From assembly GCA_030625885.1 (NCBI GenBank), contig DAOUPZ010000009.1:48934-112933 (forward strand): a stretch of 64,000 nt of DNA, given 5' to 3'. The notes under the pieces were generated by a model that was not told the DNA's origin, did no database searches, and saw only the letters and a list, made by a program, of their open reading frames with translations. Of this stretch, positions 52,587 through 60,400 are shown in pieces (the stretch's first letter is position 1; the number at the start of each line of letters is the position of its first letter). Both the position numbers and the translations under genes were made by a program. This DNA comes from Clostridia bacterium. Its GTDB lineage: Bacteria > Bacillota > DAOUPZ01.

Positions 52587-52707
52587 GAGTTTATGCACAT
52601 ATAGCAATATAGTCATACGATCATGTTCTAGTACGTTTTCATGTCAGGGCGCACCATATTGTCAGAGAAAGTGGCCATATTATTTTATTGTTTTCGGGGG
52701 TGATGCA

Positions 52708-54111
52708 ATGGAAGAGACAAAAGTTATTAAAAAAGATATTGCTATTCTTGGTGCTGGACCTGCAGGATACGTGGCTGCAATTAGAGCCGCTCAGTTAGGT
52801 GCCAGTGTTGCATTAATTGAGGAAAAAGATGTGGGGGGGACATGTTTAAATAGAGGATGTATACCTACCAAATCATTGCTTAGAACCGCTGAGGTAACAT
52901 ATCTAATCAACAAATCTCAGGAATTGGGTCTTGATGTGAGTTTGTCAGCAGTAAATTGGGAAGTGGCAAGCAGCAGAAAGGAAAGAGTGGTTAAGAATTT
53001 AAGGATGGGATTAGAGTATCTCCTTAAATATCATCACATTGAAATCATCAGGGGTACAGGAAAAATACAAAACCCACATACTATTTTGATAGAGACACCA
53101 CAAGATCAAGTGAAGCTAAATTGTAATAAACTCATCATCACAACCGGTTCAGAGCCGATGGAACTCAATATTCCCGGAATTCATTTGGGAAATGTCATAA
53201 ACAGTGATGACGCTTTGGAACTTGCAGAAGTACCGAAAAATATCGTTATTATCGGTGGGGGAGCTGTTGGGATAGAATTTGCGTCAATCTTTAATTCAGT
53301 AGGCAGTAAGGTGACGGTTATTGAAACAGCGGAACATATTCTCCCGTATGAAGATCAGGAAATAACAGCAGAGCTTTTGAAAATTATGAAACGGCAGGGA
53401 ATTGGATTTAAATTAAATACGAGTGTGAGTGAAATAAAAGAAAATGAAAATGCTCTAGAAGTACATATAGAACAAAAAGGGAAGTCAAAGTCTTTAAATG
53501 CTGATAAAGTATTGGTTGCAGTAGGCAGGAAGTTGAATACAGTTTCTGAAGACATCCTTTCGCTGGGTGTTCAGGTTGAAAAAGGCGCTATTGTTGTTAA
53601 TAAAAAGATGGAAACCACTATTAAAGATGTCTATGCTGCCGGGGATGTGATTGGCGGTAAGCTATTAGCTCATCTTGCTTTTGCGGAAGGAAGAGCGACT
53701 GTTCAAAATGCGCTTGGATTTGATAGTCAATTAAATTATGATGCGGTGCCTGCGTGTGTTTATTCCAATCCAGAAGTTGCTTCTGTGGGGATTAATGAAG
53801 CTGAAGCAAAAAGCCGAGGCATTGAAGTTAAGGTAGGAAGTTTTCAATTTAGGAATAATGGTAAAGCACTTTGCATGGCAGAAAGAGAAGGATTTGTGAA
53901 AGTGATTGTTGCCAAGGGTACGGGTGTTGTTTTAGGGGCGCAAATTTTAGGGCCTCATGCAACAGAGATGATATCGGAGATGACCCTGGCAGTAATGTTG
54001 GGCGTTAAGGCAGAGGTGATTGCAGGTATGATTCATCCGCATCCTACTTTAAGTGAGGCGATTATGGAAGCCTGTGGAGATGCAATTGGCAGGCCAATTC
54101 ATAAAGCATAA
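52708..54111 (+). CDS. lpdA: Dihydrolipoamide dehydrogenase (second copy)
   Basis: 467 residues, normal single-domain E3. FAD site AILGAGPAGYVAAIRAA, redox disulfide GGTCLNRGCIPTKSLL, NAD site IIGGGAVGIEFASIF and C-terminal HPHPTLSEA. The ATG at 52708 follows GGGGGTGA; the open frame extends to 52585 inside the promoter and is excluded. First gene of a run including a GcvH-like lipoyl protein, so it probably reoxidises or reduces that lipoyl group rather than a 2-oxoacid complex, which is not encoded here. Confidence 0.94.
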   Translation: MEETKVIKKDIAILGAGPAGYVAAIRAAQLGASVALIEEKDVGGTCLNRGCIPTKSLLRTAEVTYLINKSQELGLDVSLSAVNWEVASSRKERVVKNLRMGLEYLLKYHHIEIIRGTGKIQNPHTILIETPQDQVKLNCNKLIITTGSEPMELNIPGIHLGNVINSDDALELAEVPKNIVIIGGGAVGIEFASIFNSVGSKVTVIETAEHILPYEDQEITAELLKIMKRQGIGFKLNTSVSEIKENENALEVHIEQKGKSKSLNADKVLVAVGRKLNTVSEDILSLGVQVEKGAIVVNKKMETTIKDVYAAGDVIGGKLLAHLAFAEGRATVQNALGFDSQLNYDAVPACVYSNPEVASVGINEAEAKSRGIEVKVGSFQFRNNGKALCMAEREGFVKVIVAKGTGVVLGAQILGPHATEMISEMTLAVMLGVKAEVIAGMIHPHPTLSEAIMEACGDAIGRPIHKA

Positions 54112-54147
54112 TTTTAAAAAAACTAGGAAAGAGAAGTGATTTTAACA

Positions 54148-54525
54148 ATGGAAGAAAAACAATTACCCGGCTTTATTATGTGTGTTTGCACAGGGAAGTG
54201 TCCTGGTTTTGAAAAAATGGATATTTGGGATTTCATTAATCAGGTACGCGTGGAATTGCCAGTTGAGTATGGATTTATCCATCCTCAACTTTGTGAAGAG
54301 GATGGCGATCGCTTTTTGGCTGATTTTCTAAAATCACATCGCAAAGTGGTTGTCGGTGCCTGTTCGCCTAATATGCAAGTGAAAATGTTCCGCGATGCTT
54401 TTAAAGAAGCTGGTTTGGATATCCAGAAGGATTTAGTACCCTTGGACATCAGGGATATGACAACAGAAGAAGCAGTCGAAAAAGTGGAAAAAGCACTAGA
54501 AGCATTAGAAGAATCGGAGGGATAG
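54148..54525 (+). CDS. HdrA N-terminal-domain-like protein
   Basis: 125 residues. The opening GFIMCVCTGKCPGF and the block RKVVVGACSPNMQVKMFRDA resemble the N-terminal, non-flavin part of HdrA proteins, which carries Cys for an iron-sulfur cluster and precedes the FAD domain. The FAD part is missing, so this is a stand-alone fragment. The ATG at 54148 has GAGAAGTGA upstream; GTG 54136 is possible. Lies between the E3 and the ferredoxin-like gene. The role is inferred as an electron or sulfur carrier. Confidence 0.65.
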   Translation: MEEKQLPGFIMCVCTGKCPGFEKMDIWDFINQVRVELPVEYGFIHPQLCEEDGDRFLADFLKSHRKVVVGACSPNMQVKMFRDAFKEAGLDIQKDLVPLDIRDMTTEEAVEKVEKALEALEESEG

Positions 54526-54527
54526 GG

Positions 54528-54821
54528 ATGGGTGAAAATACGTTTATGGGTGTTCCCAGGGACAAAATCGATTGGAGCCCCCGAATCGATTATAACAAAT
54601 GCGATTATTGTATGGAGTGTGTGGATTTTTGTCCCCATAATGTTTTTGAAGTGCGGGAGAATGAAGAGAAAAAGTTAATTGTTAAAAATCCGAATAATTG
54701 TGTGGTGTTTTGTAGAGCCTGTGGGAAAACTTGCGGACCTGATGCATTATCTTTTCCCAATAAAAGTGAAACGACAAAAGCAATAAAAGTTATAAGAAAG
54801 GAGATGAAAGAGAATGAGTAA
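54528..54821 (+). CDS. 4Fe-4S ferredoxin-like protein
   Basis: 97 residues. Two Cys clusters: CDYCMECVDFCPHNVF (classic CxxCxxCxxxCP) and CVVFCRACGKTCGPDAL, enough for two [4Fe-4S] clusters though the second is atypically spaced. ATG with GGAGGG. Two bases after the HdrA-like gene and overlapping the next by 8, so tightly coupled. Confidence 0.88.
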   Translation: MGENTFMGVPRDKIDWSPRIDYNKCDYCMECVDFCPHNVFEVRENEEKKLIVKNPNNCVVFCRACGKTCGPDALSFPNKSETTKAIKVIRKEMKENE

Positions 54822-55668
54822 TGAGTATGCCATTCTACCATGTAATGGTCTTGATAAATGCGCCGGTTGTATTTCCAGGGAAGTTGCTTTGAAAATGATG
54901 GAACAAACCGAAAGTGAAATTCTCTGTCCCGTATTATATCGCGTAACTGATGCTAGATATAATAAAATAGCCGAAGAGAAGCCATTATTAGTTGTTGACG
55001 GCTGTAAGACAAGATGTGCCAGTAAAATAGCAGCTGAAAAAGGACTTAAAGTTGCTAAAAAAATAACGGTTACAGAAGAAGCTAAAAATAGGAATATGGA
55101 AATAGTTGATGGTTTAAGGATAGGGGAGAATGAGCTTAAATTAACAGATGATATTGTTACAGAACTTCTCAAAGAAAAGGAAAAAGACGAAATGCTTGAG
55201 GGAAAATCAATATTCCCAGAAACCTACGAATATGAGTTCTATCAGAAAGATAAGTTTATTTTTAGATTGCCGAGTACAGGATTTTATTTCAACGAAAATG
55301 ATGTTTGGGTTTATATCGTAGGCAATAAAGCACGCGTGGGTGTAACGGATTATGTTCAGAAGAGTCTTTCTGATATTATGTTTTTTACACCGCCGGCTGT
55401 TGGTTCTGAAGTTGAGCAATTTGGCGAATTGGGTTGTATTGAATCAGGAAAAGCTGTTTTTGAAATTATTAGTCCTGTTTCCGGTAAAGTAACATCAATT
55501 AATGATAAGCTTGTATCCTTTCCAGAATGGATTAATGAAAATCCATATGAAAAGGGTTGGATTGTAGAACTGGAATTAACCGAATTGGAAGAGGATCAAG
55601 ATTTGTTGTTGGATTATAATGCGTACTTACCCATTATGAAAAGAAAGGTGGATGAATTCCATGTCTAA
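54814..55668 (+). CDS. Fusion of DGC zinc-binding domain and GcvH-like lipoyl domain
   Basis: 284 residues. Residues 1-120 form a DGC domain (Cys10, Cys16, Cys19, Cys38, and DGCKTRC with Cys64/68), a family called putative zinc-binding. Residues about 145-270 look like glycine cleavage H protein: VWVYIVGNKARVGVTDY, GELGCIESGKAVFEI (predicted lipoyl Lys213), SPVSGKVTSIN and NPYEKGWIVEL. No glycine decarboxylase or T-protein gene is nearby. GcvH relatives acting outside glycine cleavage are known as LbpA in sHdr sulfur oxidation. The fusion is the most unusual protein of the cluster. Confidence 0.82.
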   Translation: MSNEYAILPCNGLDKCAGCISREVALKMMEQTESEILCPVLYRVTDARYNKIAEEKPLLVVDGCKTRCASKIAAEKGLKVAKKITVTEEAKNRNMEIVDGLRIGENELKLTDDIVTELLKEKEKDEMLEGKSIFPETYEYEFYQKDKFIFRLPSTGFYFNENDVWVYIVGNKARVGVTDYVQKSLSDIMFFTPPAVGSEVEQFGELGCIESGKAVFEIISPVSGKVTSINDKLVSFPEWINENPYEKGWIVELELTELEEDQDLLLDYNAYLPIMKRKVDEFHV

Positions 55669-56062
55669 GAAGATTAAGGTTATTCCTTGTAGTGGAATGG
55701 GGAAAGTTTTTGGACTGGCTGCACGAGAAGCTGCTTTAAAAGCAGTTGATGAATTGGTTCCTGATGAAGCCGAAACCTTATGTTTGGCTTATGTTATGAC
55801 CGGTGATGAGGCAGCAAAGGACAAAATAGAAGGTTATGATTGTATTACACTTGATGGTTGCCCGGCTCTTTGTGCAGCTAAGAGTGCGGCCATTTGTGGT
55901 GGGATTGTTAAAGAAGAATATAGGGTGGTTGATGCGTTTAAGAAGCATCGCGGTATCAAGGCAGGAGGTGCAACAACCCTTACGGAAGACGGTTGGATGG
56001 TTGTTGATGAAATTGCCGCACAAATAGCTGATAAGGTCAAAGAATTAGGTAAGGAGGCGTAA
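55661..56062 (+). CDS. DGC-domain putative zinc-binding protein
   Basis: 133 residues. VIPCSGMGKVFGLAAREAALKA at the start, then CLAYVMTGD and the hallmark LDGCPALCAAKSA. Cys pattern like the N-terminal half of the preceding fusion protein. The ATG at 55661 lies 9 bases from GGTGG; ATG 55652 touches it. Overlaps the fusion gene by 8 bases. Function is unknown; DGC proteins recur in gene clusters of anaerobes. Confidence 0.8.
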   Translation: MSKKIKVIPCSGMGKVFGLAAREAALKAVDELVPDEAETLCLAYVMTGDEAAKDKIEGYDCITLDGCPALCAAKSAAICGGIVKEEYRVVDAFKKHRGIKAGGATTLTEDGWMVVDEIAAQIADKVKELGKEA

Positions 56063-56544
56063 TGGTTGTGGAAAAAAATATAAAAATTGGGGTTGTATCT
56101 TGCAGTGGAGAAGATTGTTTAGGTGGAACGATATCTAGAATGGCAACTCGAAAAATGATGGATGAAAATACCGCTTATACAGTAGCAACCTTATGTTTAC
56201 CACTTTTTTTAGCAGGGGGAGAAGAAGAAAGAGGATTTGCGAGAAAATATCCAACCATTGCTTTGGAGGGATGTTCTAAATATTGTGCTAAAAGAGCGAC
56301 TGAAAAATATAGCGGCAAAGTTAGTGATGTACTTAATGTAGCAGATTTTATCGGAGATGAGATGGCGGAATCTAAATTGCTTTCAACGCGCAACTTGACA
56401 GACGAACATATGCAAATGATTAATCAAGTGTTAACGGAATTAAGGAAAAAGCTGGATGCGATTGCCAAAGACTGTGCTGTTGCAAACGGGTCGGATCATG
56501 AATTGACAGGTAATTGTGGTTGTAGTTGCGGCGGAAATAAATAA
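56062..56544 (+). CDS. DGC-domain protein with Cys-rich C-terminus
   Basis: 160 residues. VVSCSGEDCLGGTISRMATRK, then ATLCLPLFLAGGEEER and LEGCSKYCAKRATEK (EGC instead of DGC), a third paralog of the same fold. The tail GNCGCSCGGNK may bind metal or a cluster. ATG start shares a base with the preceding stop; GTG 56068 fits AAGGAGG slightly better. Last gene of the operon, before a terminator. Confidence 0.78.
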   Translation: MVVEKNIKIGVVSCSGEDCLGGTISRMATRKMMDENTAYTVATLCLPLFLAGGEEERGFARKYPTIALEGCSKYCAKRATEKYSGKVSDVLNVADFIGDEMAESKLLSTRNLTDEHMQMINQVLTELRKKLDAIAKDCAVANGSDHELTGNCGCSCGGNK

Positions 56545-56552
56545 AAGATTAG

Positions 56553-56585
56553 TTAAACCCACCTTCTAATGGTGGGTTTAACTTT
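56553..56585 (+). terminator. Terminator of the lpdA2-DGC operon
   Basis: TTAAACCCACC / GGTGGGTTTAA around TTCTAAT. Almost the same as the one after tupC. Confidence 0.88.
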
Positions 56586-56635
56586 ATTTATTAAAAATAA
56601 ATAATTAAATAAGTTAAATAATTTTAAATAAGTAT

Positions 56636-56664
56636 TTTACAAATTGTATATTTAGATGTAATAT
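56636..56664 (+). promoter_or_regulatory. Promoter of arsR-rhodanese operon
   Basis: TTTACA and TAATAT separated by 17 bp, about 40 bases before the arsR start codon. Confidence 0.7.
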
Positions 56665-56702
56665 ATGAGTATAAGCGAATGAAGTAATGATAAGGGGGAC
56701 CT

Positions 56703-57077
56703 ATGAAAGTATTAACCATATTAAAAGCACTATCCGACGAAAATCGTTTGCGTATTTTGAATATTGTAAAAGAATCTCCATTATGTGTAGGAGAGATTCA
56801 AACCATACTGGCGATTAATCAATCGAATGCTTCCAGGCATTTAGATAAACTCAAGAATTCTGAGTTGATTATTTATAACAAAGATGCCCAATGGATTTAT
56901 TATCAGTTAAATGAAGAATTATTGGAAGTATATCCATTTATCAAACAATTATTATTTCAAGATTTTAAAAGTAATTCTAAATTTCAGGAAGATTTAAAAC
57001 GTTTAAAGCAATATAAATCAAGTGGCTTATGTTGTCAAAACTTAAGGGATATTGAATTTGATTTTAAAAAAATATAA
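56703..57077 (+). CDS. ArsR-family regulator
   Basis: 124 residues, winged helix with LSDENRLRILNIV and the recognition helix ILAINQSNASRHLDKL. Cys28 (PLCVGEI) sits where metal or persulfide sensors have a thiol, and Cys110/Cys111 (GLCCQN) are near the end; the full CxC metal motif of ArsR is absent. Cys pairs in this arrangement occur in persulfide sensors of the BigR/SqrR type. With a rhodanese gene next to it, sulfur sensing is a fair guess. ATG with AGGGGGA. Confidence 0.88.
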   Translation: MKVLTILKALSDENRLRILNIVKESPLCVGEIQTILAINQSNASRHLDKLKNSELIIYNKDAQWIYYQLNEELLEVYPFIKQLLFQDFKSNSKFQEDLKRLKQYKSSGLCCQNLRDIEFDFKKI

Positions 57078-57102
57078 TAATATTTAAAGGGGGAGAATTA
57101 AT

Positions 57103-57480
57103 ATGAAAGCATTTGATGACTTATTAAGAAATTTTGATCTGAATTTTTTTGGGAATGGGAAACATAAGATCACATTTGAAAAAGCCATGGAATTAAGAAA
57201 AGAAGATCAAGCTTTTTTCCTTGATCTTAGGTCAAAAGAAGAAAATAACTTTATAAAATTTGAGTTTACCAAAAATATTCCTACAAATGAGATTCCAGAT
57301 AGAATTCAAGAAATTCCCAGAGATAAAACAATTGTGTTATTTTGTTCCTCTTCAACGAGAGCCACAATTGTATATGCTTATTTACAATTAGCCGGTTATG
57401 ATAATGTCAAGATATTAACGAATACGCTGAGTGAAATTGCAGGTTATTTTAAACCAGGTTATGTATTGAAAAACAGTTAA
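57103..57480 (+). CDS. Rhodanese-like sulfurtransferase
   Basis: 125 residues with one rhodanese domain. FFLDLRSKEE is the CH2A-like block and VLFCSSSTRA holds the catalytic Cys81 in a CxxxxR loop. It may carry a persulfide. ATG with GGGGGAG. Downstream of arsR by 25 bases and in the same operon. A MITE-like element and a TauE/SafE permease follow. Confidence 0.88.
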   Translation: MKAFDDLLRNFDLNFFGNGKHKITFEKAMELRKEDQAFFLDLRSKEENNFIKFEFTKNIPTNEIPDRIQEIPRDKTIVLFCSSSTRATIVYAYLQLAGYDNVKILTNTLSEIAGYFKPGYVLKNS

Positions 57481-57566
57481 AAAAGTGAAAGTGTAAGACG
57501 ATCGATGTAATTTTTTTTGATATGGATGTCATCATATCTAAGAGAAGTTACATCGATTTAATTTTA

Positions 57567-57725
57567 GGCACATTCAAAAAAATAACAAGTCAGTATGCTC
57601 GTCTATTTTGCATCATACTGCATCAACAGAACCCGCTGATAGAACTAACTATCAACGGAACCTGTTTCTTTGTCTGATACAAAATATCCGTCGTATCTTT
57701 GGCTTATTATTTTCTTTCATATGCC
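57567..57725. mobile_element. 159-bp MITE-like element, copy 1
   Basis: Starts GGCACATTCAAAAAAATAAC and ends GTTAT-like ATAATTTTCTTTCATATGCC, imperfect terminal inverted repeats of about 25 bp, flanked by TTA on both sides. It is about 90 per cent or more identical, by eye, to the reverse complement of 59646-59804. It has an inner hairpin (GAACCCGCTGATAG...CTATCAACGG). No transposase. Confidence 0.8.
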
Positions 57726-57748
57726 TTAATTAAAAGGGAGTGTTTGTA

Positions 57749-58537
57749 ATGGAAATGATCATTATTATGAGTATCTTAATTTTTATTATAGCGATTTCGA
57801 TGTCCATGGTAGGTAAAGGGGGCGGCAATTTTTATATCATTGCGATGGTGTTAGCGGGTATTTCAATGCATCATGCGGCAATGACTTCACAGATGATTAT
57901 GATGGCCACCTCATTAACCTCAATGATTATTTTTAATAAGCATAAAAAAGTGGATTGGAAATTAGCGCTTGTTATTGATCCGCCTACAGATGTAATGGCT
58001 TTTGTAGGTGGGTACTTTGCTGGAAATATTGAGGGGAATACTTTGAAATTAGTATTTGCTATTCTATTAGTTATTGTATCAATTTTTATGTTTATTCCAG
58101 TAAAGCAGAAAGTGATAGAGGATCATGCTAAAATAGGTTATTGGAAAAGAAAATTTGGTGACTATGAATATGCCGTTAATTTATGGTTGGCACTTCCGAT
58201 TACAGCACTTGTGGGGGTTTTTGCTGGTGCAATTGGGATTTCTGGTGGTGCATTTAAAGTACCGCTTATGGTATTAGCTTGTGGCGTGCCGATGGAAATT
58301 GCAGTAGGAACCTCATCAGCTATGGTTGCAGTAACAGCCTTGATGGGATTTATAGGGCATAGCGTAAACGGTAATTTTAATGCTCAAATCGCGATACCAC
58401 TGACCATAATAGCTGTAGTGGGTGGGTTAATTGGAAGCAAATATGCCGTAAAGAGTAAACCTAAAAATTTAAAAATTATATTCGCAGTCATTAACTTATT
58501 AGCAGCAATAATTATGATTATTAATATTATGGTATAG
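57749..58537 (+). CDS. TauE/SafE (TSUP) family membrane permease
   Basis: About 262 residues with about 8 membrane helices. TSUP blocks MVGKGGGNFYII near the start and AGAIGISGGAFKVPLMV in the second half form the usual internal repeat. Members export or import sulfite, sulfonates, thiosulfate or other small organic anions. After arsR and rhodanese a sulfur compound is likely. ATG at 57749 with AAAGGGAG; a GTG at 57740 overlaps that site. Bracketed by the two inverted MITE-like copies together with dgt. Confidence 0.85.
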   Translation: MEMIIIMSILIFIIAISMSMVGKGGGNFYIIAMVLAGISMHHAAMTSQMIMMATSLTSMIIFNKHKKVDWKLALVIDPPTDVMAFVGGYFAGNIEGNTLKLVFAILLVIVSIFMFIPVKQKVIEDHAKIGYWKRKFGDYEYAVNLWLALPITALVGVFAGAIGISGGAFKVPLMVLACGVPMEIAVGTSSAMVAVTALMGFIGHSVNGNFNAQIAIPLTIIAVVGGLIGSKYAVKSKPKNLKIIFAVINLLAAIIMIINIMV

Positions 58538-58653
58538 ATGATTTTTTTTGCATATGCTTTGTATGATTAAAGAGGTATTTTTGGGTTTCTGTGGTATATA
58601 CTATTAATCGGATATATAAAAATATGGAACCTTTAACCAAAGGGGATGACAGT

Positions 58654-59646
58654 ATGATTACTCGGGAGATATTGGAAAAAAGAGAGGAAGATACGCTTAC
58701 GCATTTTGCGATGTTGAGTAGTAAGAGTAAGGGACGTCAGTCTGAAGAAGAACCATGTGACTTTCGTACTGATTTTCAACGTGATCGTGATCGAATCATT
58801 CATTGTAAAGCTTTCCGGCGTTTAAAGCATAAAACACAGGTGTTTATTGCACCTGAGGGGGACCATTACCGTACACGATTAACTCATACATTGGAGGTTT
58901 CTCAAATTGCTCGCACCATTTCCCGAGCATTAGGTTTAAATGAAGATCTTACAGAAGCCATTGCATTAGGACATGATTTAGGGCATACACCTTTTGGGCA
59001 TGGAGGAGAAGAAGTATTAAATCGGCTTTCGCCCAGGGGCTTTAAACATAATGTGCAAAGTTTAAGAGTGGTAGATGTATTGGAAAAGATAAAAGGGTTA
59101 AATCTAACGAGCGAAGTAAGAGATGGAATCCTTTGTCATACAGGTTTGCAAAAATCCTTGACGTTAGAAGGACAAGTGGTTGCTTTAGCAGATCGAGTGG
59201 CTTATATTAACCATGATATTGATGATGCTTTACGCGCAGGTGTTTTAAAAATGGAAGCTTTGCCCAAAGACAGCATAGAATTATTTGGGACGACGCCTTC
59301 AGAGCGAATTAATGTGATGGTTCGGGATATTATCATCAATTGTTGGCATAAATCTTCTATTCAGATGAGCGAAGAAAAACAGCTTGGGATGGAAAATCTG
59401 CGGAGTTTTCTTTTTGAAAAAGTGTATATTGGTTCTGAAGCCAAAGAAGAAGAATATAAAGCCAAGCAGCTTCTAGAAATGCTATATCACTATTTTTGTG
59501 ATCATCCGGAGAAAATCATAGAGGCTTATAAAAAGCGTGCGGATGATACGGAAGAAGCTGTGGTAGACTATATTGCGGGGATGACTGATCACTATGTCAT
59601 GCATTTATATAGTGAGATATTTATTCCCCATGGATGGAAAGTTTAG
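58654..59646 (+). CDS. dgt: dGTPase-like deoxynucleoside triphosphohydrolase
   Basis: About 330 residues of the HD-domain dNTPase family. DRDRIIHCKAFRRLKHKTQVF, RTRLTHTLEVSQIARTI, LGHDLGHTPFGHGGEE and ADRVAYINHDIDDA give the metal-binding His/Asp set. ATG at 58654 with AAGGGGA; upstream starts lack a site. Commonly precedes dnaG and sigA in Clostridia. The stop codon TAG shares its last base with the left end of the 159-bp element copy 2. Confidence 0.93.
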   Translation: MITREILEKREEDTLTHFAMLSSKSKGRQSEEEPCDFRTDFQRDRDRIIHCKAFRRLKHKTQVFIAPEGDHYRTRLTHTLEVSQIARTISRALGLNEDLTEAIALGHDLGHTPFGHGGEEVLNRLSPRGFKHNVQSLRVVDVLEKIKGLNLTSEVRDGILCHTGLQKSLTLEGQVVALADRVAYINHDIDDALRAGVLKMEALPKDSIELFGTTPSERINVMVRDIIINCWHKSSIQMSEEKQLGMENLRSFLFEKVYIGSEAKEEEYKAKQLLEMLYHYFCDHPEKIIEAYKKRADDTEEAVVDYIAGMTDHYVMHLYSEIFIPHGWKV

Positions 59647-59804
59647 GCTCATGAAAGAAAATTATAAGCCAAAGATACGACGGATATTTTGTATCAGGCA
59701 AAGAAACAGAACCCGTTGATAGTTGGTTCTATCCACGGGTTCTGTTGATGCAGTATGATGCAAAATAGACGAGTATACTGACTTGTTATTTTTTTGAATG
59801 AGCC
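59646..59804. mobile_element. 159-bp MITE-like element, copy 2 (inverted)
   Basis: GGCTCATGAAAGAAAATTAT ... TTTTTTGAATGAGCC, same length and sequence as the copy at 57567 in opposite orientation, flanked by TTA on both sides. Inner hairpin GAACCCGTTGATAG / CTATCCACGGGTTC. Confidence 0.8.
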
Positions 59805-59830
59805 TTATTGATAGGAAGGAAGAGCATAAA

Positions 59831-60280
59831 ATGCGTATACTTGTTGATGCCGATGCATGTCCTGTTAAAGATATCATTGTGGACGTTGCTACAAAAGAAA
59901 AAATTAATGTGTTGATGGTTGCAAGCATTTCCCACCATATTGAAGAGGATAGAGGTGTCGTAGTACTTCAAGTCGACAATCTACCTCAAGCAGCAGATAT
60001 GGCAATAACCAACCGGGTGAGGCCGGGTGATATCGTTGTTACCCAAGATTATGGACTGGCTTCTTTGGTTTTGGGGAAAAAAGCTTTTGCAATATCCCCT
60101 AAGGGGATTATCTTTGATGACAAAAATATTGATGGTTTTCTTATGCAACGCCATTTGCATCAAAAGATGCGACAAGCAAGAGTACATGTCAAAGGCGTTA
60201 AAGCACGTACAAAAGAAGATGATCAGCGCTTCTTAAATCATTTTCAATATCTAATTGTAGAAGCTAGGTCTAAAGATTGA
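59831..60280 (+). CDS. YaiI/YqxD family protein (UPF0178)
   Basis: 149 residues, DUF188/PIN-like fold. MRILVDADACPVKDII is the family start, with DIVVTQDYGLASLVL and a basic C-terminal part. Possible nuclease-like fold; function is unknown. In B. subtilis yqxD lies just before dnaG, as here. ATG with AGGAAGG and a wide gap. Confidence 0.9.
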   Translation: MRILVDADACPVKDIIVDVATKEKINVLMVASISHHIEEDRGVVVLQVDNLPQAADMAITNRVRPGDIVVTQDYGLASLVLGKKAFAISPKGIIFDDKNIDGFLMQRHLHQKMRQARVHVKGVKARTKEDDQRFLNHFQYLIVEARSKD

Positions 60281-60400
60281 TATTTGATAATTAATGATTG
60301 ATAAATAAAAGGTTTTGTTTATATGCAGGAAATGACTAGTTTATGGCGAAATGTAAAAAACGAAATGATTTAAAAGTATTTTAATGATAAAGGTGGTTTT

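Noticed and set aside
52585..52707. N-terminal extension of the second E3
   Set aside because: It would start inside the -10 box of a perfect promoter and adds a Cys-rich sequence unlike E3; ATG 52708 has a strong RBS.
60323..60373. 16-codon ORF before dnaG
   Set aside because: No RBS and no conservation evidence.
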